Shown piece by piece: positions 13,270-24,032 of a stretch of 64,000 nucleotides of DNA; the first letter of the stretch is position 1, and every line of letters starts with the position of its first letter. Where the stretch lies: contig PTFA01000275.1 in assembly GCA_003342895.1 (NCBI GenBank), positions 372,001-436,000 of the forward strand, read 5' to 3'. The notes under the pieces are model-generated. The model was not told the origin of the DNA and did not search any database. It saw nothing but the letters and a program-made list of their open reading frames with translations. Position numbers and translations under genes: made by a program. The DNA comes from Casuarius casuarius (Eukaryota > Chordata > Aves > Casuariiformes > Casuariidae).

Positions 13270-14335
13270 ATGCTTTCTGGCCTTGACAAAAGGTGCTGAT
13301 GTTACAAAACTGAGGGACATTGTCAGTGTGGCAGAAGGTCAAAAAGCATTTGGGGAAACATCATTCAGGGAAAACTGGGTGATACTCAGAATTCTGGAAA
13401 AAGGATGATATTTTACTGTATTAAATAGTAGATCAGGTTTGGGAAGTGTTAAGGATTTTTTTTTGCAGTTCATGAATTGAGAAAAACAGAGGACTTAAAT
13501 GCCCTAAATAACACAAAGTAGCAGAGATAAAGATGAAATTTAGCCATGAAGAATGCAGAGAAAAAAATATAGTGCCATTTAAGATGGCAAAGGGTATTCT
13601 GGTTGATTGCTGGTTACTCCAAGAGAAGAATACAGGTCTTCCATCGGTCCTGTATCACATCCATCAGTCCTCTGATGATATCTTAATTATCCCAGCACAT
13701 ATCTGTGAGCACTGGATATGTGCAATGAATCAAGTGCTGTGGGTCAACACTGTTCAGAAATTCAATAAAACTTCTTTGTAGAAGATATTAAGGGAAGAGA
13801 TGCTGAGAGAGGCCAGAGGTTAATAAAGGAAGCATGTTTTGTACAAGCTTTTGGTGAAACTAGAATACTGAATAAAATTCTGGTTATCTACAGTTCAGAA
13901 AGATCCCAGATTAAATTAGGAATAGTTAAGAGGATGGAGAGACAAGACAATCTTAGGAAAACAGACTTGAAAAGTTCAGTTTGCTTAGTTTCACTAGTGA
14001 AACTTGTGATCTTTCCCTAGAACTACATCAGAAGAATCAATGTGCAAGAAGAAGAAAATTACTTAGTAAAGAACAATGTGATTCAAGAGAAAAAATAGAT
14101 TTAGAACAGAAGTCAGAAGAATGAGATAACAATGAAATCTCCTAAAGCCCTGGTGAGGTAAAATATCTGAGATAATAGAGTGCTTATGACAAAATTATAT
14201 GATGTGACTGATGGCAATAGTAAGGGGATGGATTCAAACAAAACAAAAATAACTTTGTTGTTTTACATTACAAAAAGGACATAAAAAGTGATTGTGACAA
14301 TCCCATGTTCAGGGTGTGTCTATTTAATATTTGAA
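13270..14335 (+). mobile_element. Ancient CR1/L3-like LINE remnant, ORF2 C-terminal part
   Basis: At 13292-13321 the + strand reads GADVTKLRDI, a decayed form of the reverse-transcriptase motif FADDTKL(G/R)D of CR1-clade LINEs, followed by VSVAEGQKAFG in the same frame. About 560 bases further on, 13857-13935 reads TRILNKILVIYSSERSQ, weakly like the family's x-x-LEYCxQFWxPxxKxD block. A segment near 14215-14240 reads DGNSKGMDSN, resembling the C-terminal stretch often seen in old CR1/L3 copies. The frames between are broken by stops and indels. The motif match is direct. Treating the whole span as one element, and its family, is inference. It is much older than the 53.7-kb CR1 piece. Confidence 0.5.
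13987..14004. repeat. Perfect 18-bp palindrome
   Basis: AGTTTCACTAGTGAAACT is its own reverse complement, with no spacer. It lies in the old LINE remnant. Palindromes of this length are uncommon by chance, but no function is indicated. Confidence 0.9.
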
Positions 14336-16850
14336 ATCATACAGCAAGCAAAACTCAAGATTTTTTCCAAGATAAAAATAAGCATGACTGCTAAGAACAC
14401 ATTTAAGTAATGTTTCATATATGCACAAAGGGAAACCTTTTCATACTACTCTTTTTCCAAGCTTCTAAACAGAGAAACCTGACGTTCAACAGATTTGATG
14501 TGTTTTGGACCTACTAAAGGGAAGCAGAGAAGAGGACGGAAGCTCTTTAAAATTTTATTATAAATAGCTCTGTCTGAAGGGTGGATGACAAATGGCTGGG
14601 TCGTGAGCCATTCAGGCAAAATCAGCCCCTTCAACACAGTGTGTGAAGCAACAGGTTAAACATGCAGGCTAAGGAGCATAAATATACCATATGATTTTCG
14701 AACAATATGTCCACTGGTATGCAGGCTGCTATATTCTGCACTAGCTTCAGTTTTCAGGTAGATTTAAGTTTAAGTCCCTGAAGAGCTCATTACTGTAGTC
14801 TAGTTTAGAGTATTTAAATTACCGTCATGTAACTGTAACAATGGAAAATAGATAAGTATTATCAAATTATTGTAATTACAGGAATTTCAGAATTCCCAAA
14901 GAACAGCCTTATCAAGAAGACCACTGAAACATCATGCAGAAAAAAAGAAAAAGTAGGTGACCTAGCCGATACCGCCCTTAGTAGTTCAAAGACAAGATCT
15001 AAAGCTATTCACATTGCTTATTTGGCACTTCAAATATCAGGCACAATGCATCATTTTATAACCAATTGTGTCAACTATTCACAACCAGCTAGGAATTATG
15101 CAAAGTGCCCTCATTAAACGTTTCCTCATCATCTCTGTTAAATAGGCTTCCCTTGTCCCATACTAGTAGAAGTATGTGGCTTCATCTTAGTGTGGTGAAA
15201 AATGCAAAGCAGTCTGCAATGAGAGCAAAAATATTGAAAACATAAGGATTGGAATTCAGATAGTAAAGTTTTCACTTACAAAGTTGATTAAGATTAATTT
15301 CCATCATGTAGATATGTTTTTAATAATATTGCAAAGGAAGATTTTTTATGCTGTTACGTGAAACCTAGGTAAAGCGGAAACCATATTGAAATTTAGGAAA
15401 TCTGCCAGGTATGCAAAATAATATTTAGACCCTTAATTGTATCTTTTTTTCTATAGATCAGAAATCTGTTTATATAGAAAGAACTAGACCACACTTAGAA
15501 GAGAAACTCTGAAAAAAAAGAAAAAAGAAAAAAGAATCTATTTCTAGCAGTAGCTGTATATTTGAGTATATATTTCAGATTTTTTTCAGTAGATCTTTTT
15601 CACATTTTCCATTCTCATGTTGTCCTCCAAAATACCACCTAGATGTATTATTAGAAAATTCATTTAAACTAAGCATCATTTGAAAGGGAAGAAAACCTGT
15701 ATTTATTAATGAAGCAGACTGAAAGAAAACTTGAAAACAAATCTATCTTTTTTCTTAGCTTGCCCTTCCTGGATAAAGCTTTCCTTTCTACTTACCTCTG
15801 AGTCCAGAATCTTTCAGGGCATTTCTGTTTTACAAGAAAGTGTCTTATGTCCCACGAAGAACTTTTTTTCATCACTGTTAAGAACTGACTCCCTATCTGC
15901 CCTCTGCTCCTCTCAGCAGCCTCCCAGTCTTTTTTTGTGTTGCTTCAAAATACCTCGGTCCCATCTGGCATTCCAGAAGATTTCCCCCAACTACTCATGT
16001 TCCTTTGCCTTCAGAAAGACAACAATTCCCTGTTCCCATCATAGGGTTTCTCTTAATTCAGAGCAAGCAGGTGGTTGCCTTTTTTGCTGCTCAGCCATAT
16101 GTTTTGAATGGAATATAACATACAAAGCACACACAGTAATCAGCGCAGAAACTAAGTGGTTACATAATCCATTGCAGTTAGGATATTCCTATCAGAATAT
16201 TTCAGTGAAATGTGCATTAAATTTTTCTTTAAAAGAATAGCTGCAGGAACATAGCCAAAAGAATCCAAAACCAAAGCAGAATAGTCACTTGGTCCCAGCA
16301 TTTCACTTCCTAAAGCCTTTCCCAAACCCTCCAGCAATAGCTCTAGTGGAAACAAAAGTATTACCATATAAAAAATAACTGTGGCAGATAAGGTTTTAAT
16401 CCACTGAAATGTGGTGTCTATCGAAGCTTTTGCCTTATTTGAAACGTAATCATGCCATTATTATTATACCATCATGTAGATCACTCCTTTCCCACAAAAG
16501 AGCTTTAAACCTAATAAATTTTCTGATGGTAGGGTGAATTCCCACTTTCTGTAGCCATGTTATTAAGCACTCTATTGATATGTTGATAGTGGGATGACAG
16601 TTGATCAGTTTTCCTATTATTTTTAAGATGTTTGATATACCTTCAATCTATGTTGGAATCAGATACATAATACAACGGATTGTCATCTCTAGATTAGAAT
16701 TTTGTATTCTTTTTAAAAGCCACAAAACAATCTTTGAAATGTTTCCTGCCATTCAATTAGTGCAGCTGCAAAAAAAGAGGTTCTATGAGATGTTTGGTTG
16801 GATCTTGAATTAGTAAGAGACATGAGACAGAAGCACCAATTAGGAGGCAG
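14336..16850. other. AT-rich DNA, no supported gene
   Basis: The longest open frame in the window (169 codons, 15731-16240, +) lies here. It begins with TTG, is Ser/Phe/Leu/Cys-rich from a pyrimidine-biased stretch, and has no recognisable domain. I do not call it a gene. Confidence 0.5.
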
Positions 16851-17335
16851 ATCACACTTTTGCTTCTACAATATATTGTTTAGACTGTGAAAAACAAGGA
16901 TTTAGGGGCCCAGGAAGAAGAGCATCGTGCTGAAACGAAGGGTTCCCAGAATGAAGAAGTGGTCTCAAAAGAAGAAAGGGGTCCAGAAAGAAGAAGGTGA
17001 AGATCCTGAGTGGAAGAAAGATCGTGGAAGTGGAGAAAGACCCTGAAGATGGAGGAGAAACATGGAGGCGCATGCCTGACCTTGCCCAGTGATGCCTGAG
17101 ACTGGTATCTGCGAGAAGTGGGAAATCAGGAACCGCCACAACTTTCTGTTCGACCTTCCCAGAGCAGTAGTGATGTCCCTGCAGGGAAGGGAAGTCGAGA
17201 CCCGGCAAACACAACGCTGTGTGAGCGGTGAGTGAGTGTGTGTGGGAGATAACCAAACAGGGTAAAAGCTCTAATCTTGTCGGTTCTTAAATAAACCCCA
17301 GTATCCAGATACACTATGGGTTGTCATTTACACTG
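16850..17335 (+). other. CpG/GC-rich island; candidate solo LTR or unannotated first exon
   Basis: Between about 16925 and 17285 I count about a dozen CpG dinucleotides, against a nearly CpG-free background, with a purine-rich GAAGAAG-type stretch at 16915-17060. An AATAAA (within TTAAATAAACCCC, about 17287) lies near the end, as in the R region of a retroviral LTR. A strong splice-donor match, GCG|GTGAGT, sits at 17225-17233. A solo LTR would explain the sharp composition change and the late polyadenylation signal, but I could not fix TG...CA ends or a target-site duplication. A CpG-rich first exon with its donor is the main alternative. No long open frame supports a protein in the + direction. 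Boundaries are approximate. Confidence 0.4.
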
Positions 17336-17762
17336 TCTTGCCCATGACATCATGTTAGCCACCAAAAACCTGTTTGGATATTGTTTGAAAGACATCATTG
17401 TCAAAGACCGTGCTAAAAATTAACAGTATGGACAATCATGTGCAAATTTTGGGGCAGCGTTCAGGCTCTGTTTTGTTTATTGATATTCGTGTAGCTTCAT
17501 TTGCCAGTACAGAAGATAATGATGACATTTTCGAGTACTGTGAGATGTGAGATAAGAAGGTCTATTTTCTACAATAAAATTGCTGTATTGAATAAACAAT
17601 AAACTCAGGGACTCGTCCCATCTCTTTCACAGTATGAGTCTCCAAATCATAATTCTGCAATTTGTTCTTTCTTTCCTTTTCTCATTAATACTTTTACAAG
17701 TATGCAAAGATTAGACTGGAGAGCTGTAAGACCTATACTAGAATGTTTACAATCTTGATAAT

Positions 17763-17785
17763 TAAGGCATTCTCTGAATGCCTTA
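17763..17785. repeat. Perfect hairpin, 10-bp arms, 3-nt loop
   Basis: TAAGGCATTC, loop TCT, then GAATGCCTTA. The arms pair perfectly. There is no T-run after it and no known small-RNA sequence, so it is recorded only as an inverted repeat. Confidence 0.9.
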
Positions 17786-18821
17786 GAAGAACTTTGTCTA
17801 TTCTTTTTTTCCAGGTCAGACAGATGACAGGTACTTCTTGGGAAGGGGGTGCAGGGAGATATTTGTGCTCTCTCTGTCCCGCTGCTCACCATGCACCTGA
17901 AAAAGGACTACACATTACTACTCAAGGAGAAGATTTTTAGTGAAATACCTGAACAGAGACAAGTCTCCACTCCTGATTTTAAATTACCCATTTCTATCCG
18001 TTCCCCACTATACCACAACTGGGATAACAGTTACTCACGTAGACTCAATACACAAGTAAACCGGCCAGCTTACCTTGATTTTCCCCAGAGAATTGAAAAG
18101 ACTCTTTTCTGACTGGCTGCTTGCCATTTAGGAACTAGAGATTTTTCATTCCTTTCAGCACAGCTGATGATCTAGGAAAATTACTTGACTAAAGAGGAGC
18201 TATCACCTGAATTGTAGGAATGGAGTGGAATGAAATACAGTCAAGATCTTTCACACTCACCCATCAGCATTCTTTCCATTTGTACTTGAAGCACAGTTTG
18301 AGGCTAATGTCTTTGGGGAAATTTATTTATTTTTTTTGCTGCTGATGACTGTCTTATATTCAGATGGTCAAATGATGTGCTGAGACAAGAACACTGAACT
18401 TGACTGGTCATCTGACATAACCGCATGACTGTTAGAAATATTAATCATCTCATCTTGATTGTGATAGTCAAAAGAGTTTTTAAAAAATCCATATTTTTTT
18501 TTCCATGCATATGGTTTCAAACTATGCCAGGTTTCAAACAGAGTATTTTTTTATAAATTTAAATTCTCTTGAAAATATTGAGGATTTTTTCTCTGCTAAA
18601 CCTGGTATCTTGTACATCAGTGAAAGGTTTTTTTATTTGTTCCTTTGCAAGAGCTTTTTAATCATTTTTTTTGATTATTTTCTTTTCAACCATCAGCTGA
18701 CTAATGTAGATACATCAGTCTAATAGATTAGGTTTTGTAGGATAAACTGCTAAATCAATCTATGGGAAAGTCAAGTTTTATAAGGACATTCTGCCTCACT
18801 TTTCTAGAGTTGCTGTTTTTG

Positions 18822-18849
18822 CTATTATTATTATTACTTATAATAATAG
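18822..18849. repeat. AT-rich inverted repeat in an ATT microsatellite
   Basis: CTATTATTAT at 18822-18831 pairs exactly with ATAATAATAG at 18840-18849. It probably arose from trinucleotide repeat turnover. Confidence 0.85.
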
Positions 18850-19739
18850 TAAGAGGTTATTATGAGCCATGGAAAAAAGACTGCAGTGGTGGCAAAACAA
18901 CTCTCCCAGAGTCTGAGCAAACTCACTCCAGAATTTTTTGAAGGTATTGTCTTTTCTCGGCACTTCTCAGAAAACTGCTGAGAACTGCCCATTTACTAAT
19001 GTGACTGAAAAGCACTGTCACTTCAAAACAACGTATCAGTTTAATGAAAACGGGCTCTTTGGTAATACATTAGATGTTGTCAAAGCAGTGATCAGAAAAA
19101 GAGGAAAGGGAGTGAACTAGGTAATGTGAGCTGTTAGCTTGAAACTGCAGTTGTGTTTTGTTAAGCTGTCTGACACAAGATGAGATCTGACCTGCTCAAT
19201 AACTTCCTCCAGCAGCTTCAGCTATCTGAAAATGTCTTCATTTTGTTTCATGTGCCACATACTGGGTAATAAGGTGAAAGGTTTCATTCTTGTCTTATTA
19301 AATTGAGTCTCTATTAAGAGAAGTATTTCTAGGGGTGCTGTCACTGCAACTGGTGTTCAACCCATGTGCAAAGACTTGCTTTTTGCTTTTGCCTCCTAAC
19401 TCTTTCCTTCTGCAATCACTACTCCACCTTCCAAGTTCCCTGAAAATTGCTTTGATATCTACCTTTACATTTACGATAACTTGTTCCAAATCCAAACTTT
19501 GATTTTTCCACAGGCTTTCACTACAAGATCCAATATTTCAAAACCTATTTTCATCCTGACTGAGAGTGAAAACTTAAAATAAACATTTATTTCATGGAAC
19601 AGAATATAATGGAAATGAGCTAAAACTTTGAGACTTATCAAGTGGAGTCTTTTCTCATTTTTGAGACATTGTTCAGCTGCTCATATATAAATATTAAATA
19701 CCAACTGAGAAGTACCCTTCATGCCTGCAGAGCCCAACA

Positions 19740-20050
19740 CAGAGGATTTACGTCTCCCACAGGTCCTAAATCATATCTGCCATCCTATTCAAATATTTTG
19801 GACATGATATCCTAGGGTACCTTAAAAGGCAGTAGATGCCTATGTTAGTCAACTGAATCAAGCCCTTATATGTTGATAAGTCGAAATACATACAGTGGGA
19901 CATACGGAAATGTGGAGACCATATGTCATTCAGCACATAGCCTGTCCAGCTACACCCTAACTTAATGTTCTACCATATAGTAGGTCTAGGACAGGACACT
20001 GTCAACCTTTGAGATAAAGCCAGAGTTAGCTTTGGAGCTGCCAGGGAAGG
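19740..20050. repeat. Unclassified repeat-like block, related to 4.8-5.7 kb
   Basis: This block shares the exact 13-mer GAATCAAGCCCTT (19855-19867) with 5633-5645 and has a similar style of CCTA/TAGG words. It is probably a remnant of the same unidentified dispersed family. Weak evidence. Confidence 0.25.
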
Positions 20051-20446
20051 AAATAAAAGTTTCTTTATGGATTTCTTACTGTCATTGCTTCATTACCATC
20101 TCAATTGTTTGATATGTCCTTGCCATAATCTCAATAAGCCTTAATCTTGGCATGACTTCTTAATTGTTTTCCCCCAATCGTATGTAGTAGTTTGTGGAAT
20201 TTCCATCTAAATTGTTTAAATGAAGAGAACATAGACCTAAGGTCTAAGGTAAAAATCACCATTAGACAGTACTGAAAACACAAATTAAGTCTGACCTGAA
20301 ACTAAATTTTTGTTTATTATTTCATTGTGATGAATTCTTGTGAAGGGCTTATATAATAGAAATATAACTAATACATAGAGGTACTACTACATTTTGTGTA
20401 TTTTTGTGTTCTTGTGTTTACTGACAAAATGCCTAATATTTGAATA

Positions 20447-20570
20447 ACATATATATACACACATATATATATTACATAAAATATTTTTATATATAAATAA
20501 AACTAAACTTTATATGTAAAATATATATTTTATATATACATACATATACATACATACATACATATATGTT
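20447..20570. repeat. TA/CA/TACA low-complexity block
   Basis: An interrupted AT, AC and TACA microsatellite about 125 bases long, with near-pure TACA units around 20535-20562. It may form cruciform or unwound structures, but no function is indicated. Confidence 0.9.
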
Positions 20571-23500
20571 TCAAGTCAGAAGTTTGAAAGAAAAGGATGC
20601 ATTAAAAAGATTATCACATCTCCCTGACTAGTTTCCTAGTAGGCATCACCACTTTGTTTTCTCGTAGATTGGAACAGATCCTGGTCTTTTCTGGGAAATC
20701 AAAAGGGATTAAAAAGAAGAAATAATAAAAGCTGTTTATGCTCCTAAATATTTGAGTACCTGCCAACATGGAGCTGTGAAGTAACTGCTAGTTTAGCTAG
20801 TGTTATTATTCATTTACCTCCATGTATATCACTACTGTAATGACTGAAAGGATACCACTAAAAACATATTAAAAGCAAAGACGCTGAAAGTAAAGCTCCC
20901 ATGGCGTATTTAAAGACTGACCATTACACCAGGAGTTACAGCCTCCAGATGAAATACTGTAGAAGCAATCCCAGCTCACAGCCCTTTGCGTGATGGCTGA
21001 TGTATATTTTATGCAATGCCATCTTTATTCAAGCAAACTGGGATGGCAAAAAAGCATATACGTATTAGGGTGATCATTTTGGCTCTCACTACACACTAAA
21101 AAAGCTATTCCCATATTCAGTTTCCCGAATAGGCAGACTCTGAATATGAAAATCCGATATACATGTACAATTTTGATTTCAGATTTCTGATTAGAAAGTT
21201 TAATGTGTAGGAAAATGTCTTGTTTTGCAGATAAAACCTCTCAAAGATATTCCCTGGAAATCTAAAATCTGATGCTTTGTAGATAACATCCATTTGCTTT
21301 ATTTCTTAATGACTGTGCATTTACCTATTGTCAGCAAACTTGTTTTCACTCCAATTGAAATAATTAATTTTGAGACTTTATTTTTATCATAGTAGTAGAG
21401 TGAGTAGTAGTAGAGTTTCCTTTTGATAAACAGCAATTATCTGAGGGGAAAAAAGCAACTTCAGAATAATGGGCCTGCTTCGTTTCTGTATTTTTCTCTG
21501 GTAAATTACAAGTAATTTCATTAGCCTCAAGAGCTATAGTACCATGAAACTAAAGTAAAACAATAGCCCTTCAGGTCATTTTGTTTAGAATTCAAGCAAA
21601 CTACTTAGAGTTTTAAAATAATTCATTTTGCAGCTTTCTACAAAAACTATACAAAATATTTAAGTGTATCAATGTTACAACTAAATCAGTGATCAAAACT
21701 AATGATCAGTTCATTTCTTCTAGAAAATGGAAAGAAGAGTGAGGGTAAGGAAAAGGTGTGAACACAGTATTTTCTATCACATGTCATTCTGACTTCCTAG
21801 TAAATCTAGCTTATACATAAATAATTGATGCTTACCTTTGTAGAAGATAAAATGGCTTCTATCTTCTCCAAGGTTGTATGCATAATTGAAACTGAAGCCT
21901 CTGCTTAGCCAGCTTCCTGGCGATCTCATCAGGAGCAAGAAGAAGAGACAGCTATGAACTGTAAGAAAAAAAGAAAGAAAGAAAGAAAAGAAATGTTTCT
22001 CAAGTGCTGTCCTAAAAAAATTATTTTCCTTTTGAGTCATAAAATATAAATATTTTATGCCACATTAGCACCTGTCTTCTGAATTTTTCTGGATGGAATT
22101 CTTTCTCCTGTCTCAAATGTATTTGTATTCATTTGAAGATGTTAAAACCTCTCAATCTGGATTTATGAAGAATATACCAGATCTTTGGTAGGTGCATTTT
22201 TAGCCCACAGATCTTGCCATCACTAACAACTTGGTTCGTCCACTTGTATTCCTGTGCCGTTTTCACTATTTTCCAGTCATGATTTATACAGATATTATTG
22301 TTTCTTCACTTAAATCCCTGTTCTCTCATCTCACTCACTTCTGCTACAATGCCCAATTTTTTGAATCTTTAAAAACGTTAAAAAGTCAAAAAATGTACAT
22401 GATTTCTCCTTGGTATATATGAGCTTCTGGTTCTGTTTTATGGCTTGTAATCTTCAACTTGTTTGGATGAAACTCATCTTCTTTCATTATTTTCACAGCA
22501 GGAAATTCTGAATGTGTGGGTTTGATTTTTGGTTGATTCTCTCTAATCTGTCTCCAGCTGCCCCTCATATCTTCCGCTCTGTGATATATCGCATATTGAT
22601 AATCCTTAGTACTCACCATATCCATTTTACTTCCATAATACCCTTGAGATTTTGATCCTATGTATTATTCAGCAGTTTAAGAGGGCACACAGAGAAGTAA
22701 CTATCCATTTCTGTCAGAACAAAGTCATTTTTTATATATTTTTATAACCATATTTTTAAATGATATTGCACAACAGGGATGTTAGCAAAGTCCTTGAAAT
22801 CAGTAGCCTTCTACTTAGTAGAGTGATGATTTACCTCAGAAGATTACACTTCTAGATGGCTAAAAACTAGGGATATTAGCAAAAAATTGAAATAAGTCAG
22901 GAAACAACCTTTCTTTTCCCCTAAACCTCCCCAAATCATTAATGAAACAGATTATCAGTTTTATAAAATAACTTTAAAAGGAATGGTGCTGTCAAAGTGT
23001 TAGATGGCTGGTGTAGCCATAGGTGTAGCCTTAAATGGCCTCCTAGTTGCATGGCCACAGCTGTCAAGGAGGCTTCGTGTCAACCTGCAAGAGTAAGGGT
23101 TCAGTATGCACTGGATTTTCTCTCCTCCTTGCTCCCCAGAGCTGAGCTCAATATCAGTTTTATGCTAGAATAGTGTGATATCTCATTGGACAAAGATTTT
23201 TGAGTGTCTCATCTGAAACCTGATAATGCTGAGTAGCTGGAGATGAGAGAAGTGTTATTTGTTTACACCACCTGAGCCCCCGGACTTCATAGTCAAACAA
23301 TGTATGGTCCAACTGCACATTTTATCACTTCCTGAAATGATAATTATAATCCCATAAAAACATTTTCTTGAATATCTGACATCTTGGCCTATCACTCAAC
23401 TATTTTTCATTTTTGCCAGCAACCTGTATCACTTCTAAACTGCAGTAAACTAAACAATAGACTGAAACGCCTTTTCCTTCACCCATAGATAAGCAGCTTT

Positions 23501-23960
23501 GAGATGATGTAACACATGGTATGTGGCATGTGGGTAAAAAATATACATCCTACCCTAAAAACTATAATTTTTTAGTATCTCACATATGGCCTGATCTAGT
23601 CCTCCTGCTTGCCACTTTGATCAGTGCTTCAAAGCCCATCCCTCGCCTGCTGATAGCTATTTCTTTCTCCCCACTTCACGCCTGCTCTATGTGGACTTTG
23701 AGTTTGCAGTGAACTGCAGAGGACTTGTTCCACCTTCAGGCCTTGGTTCTCACTTGCTACAAAGGAGCTTTTCCCCCATTGCAGTAGTCTTTCCATGTTA
23801 GTGTTTCCAAGTATTACAGTTAGGGCTACAAAGGGAATATTGGAATGCACTCCTGCAAGACCAAAAAGTGATTTATCTCTGCTCTGGGAATGTACTTCAT
23901 CTTGAAGTAGGTGCCTCTGCATAAAATGAGAGAGACTTAGACTCCTAGATGAGGACCTAA
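20571..23960. other. AT-rich DNA, no gene seen
   Basis: Nothing recognisable except the AAAG microsatellite at about 21.97 kb. Several open frames of 60-90 codons have noncoding-like composition. Confidence 0.5.
21965..21995 (+). repeat. AAAG microsatellite
   Basis: An A-rich run followed by about five AAAG/GAAA units. Confidence 0.9.
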
Positions 23961-24032
23961 CATAGCCAGGATGACGAGTGCTGGGACACCTAAACACATA
24001 GCCAGGATGACGAGTGCTGGGACACCTAAACT
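23961..24032. repeat. Two-copy 36-bp tandem repeat
   Basis: The unit starts CATAGCCAGGATGACGAGTG at 23961 and again at 23997. The copies are identical over about 35 bases, including a CpG, so the duplication is recent or constrained. The 36-base period keeps the reading frame in a 144-codon - strand open frame (23629-24063), where it gives the repeated peptide PSTRHPGYV. That frame has no recognisable domain, and the surrounding moderately GC-rich block (about 23600-24060) has AGGTGCCT-like words of the unclassified repeat type, so I do not call a gene. Confidence 0.92.

Larger units (their letters stand above)
17336..20446. other. AT-rich DNA with small inverted repeats, no gene seen
   Basis: No gene is supported. 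An 87-codon open frame at 17849-18112 (+) starts with GTG and follows a fair pyrimidine tract and CAG at about 17816, but an in-frame stop at 17825 separates it from that site. Apart from the hairpins and the repeat-like block listed separately, I see nothing. Confidence 0.45.

Noticed and set aside
11931..13270. An insertion splitting a single LINE between 11.7 and 13.3 kb
   Set aside because: Both flanking pieces carry the same catalytic motif, so they are two elements.
15731..16240. 169-codon open frame on the + strand, the longest in the window
   Set aside because: It starts with TTG, lies in a pyrimidine-biased stretch, is Ser/Phe/Leu/Cys-rich and has no motif. A frame of this length is plausible by chance in 64 kb of AT-rich DNA.
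17743..18112. Possible exon after a pyrimidine tract and CAG at about 17816
   Set aside because: The longer downstream frame has an in-frame stop at 17825 between the site and its start; no convincing donor and no family match.
20447..20570. TA/TACA block as a replication origin or matrix-attachment site
   Set aside because: AT-rich low-complexity DNA alone does not support either function.
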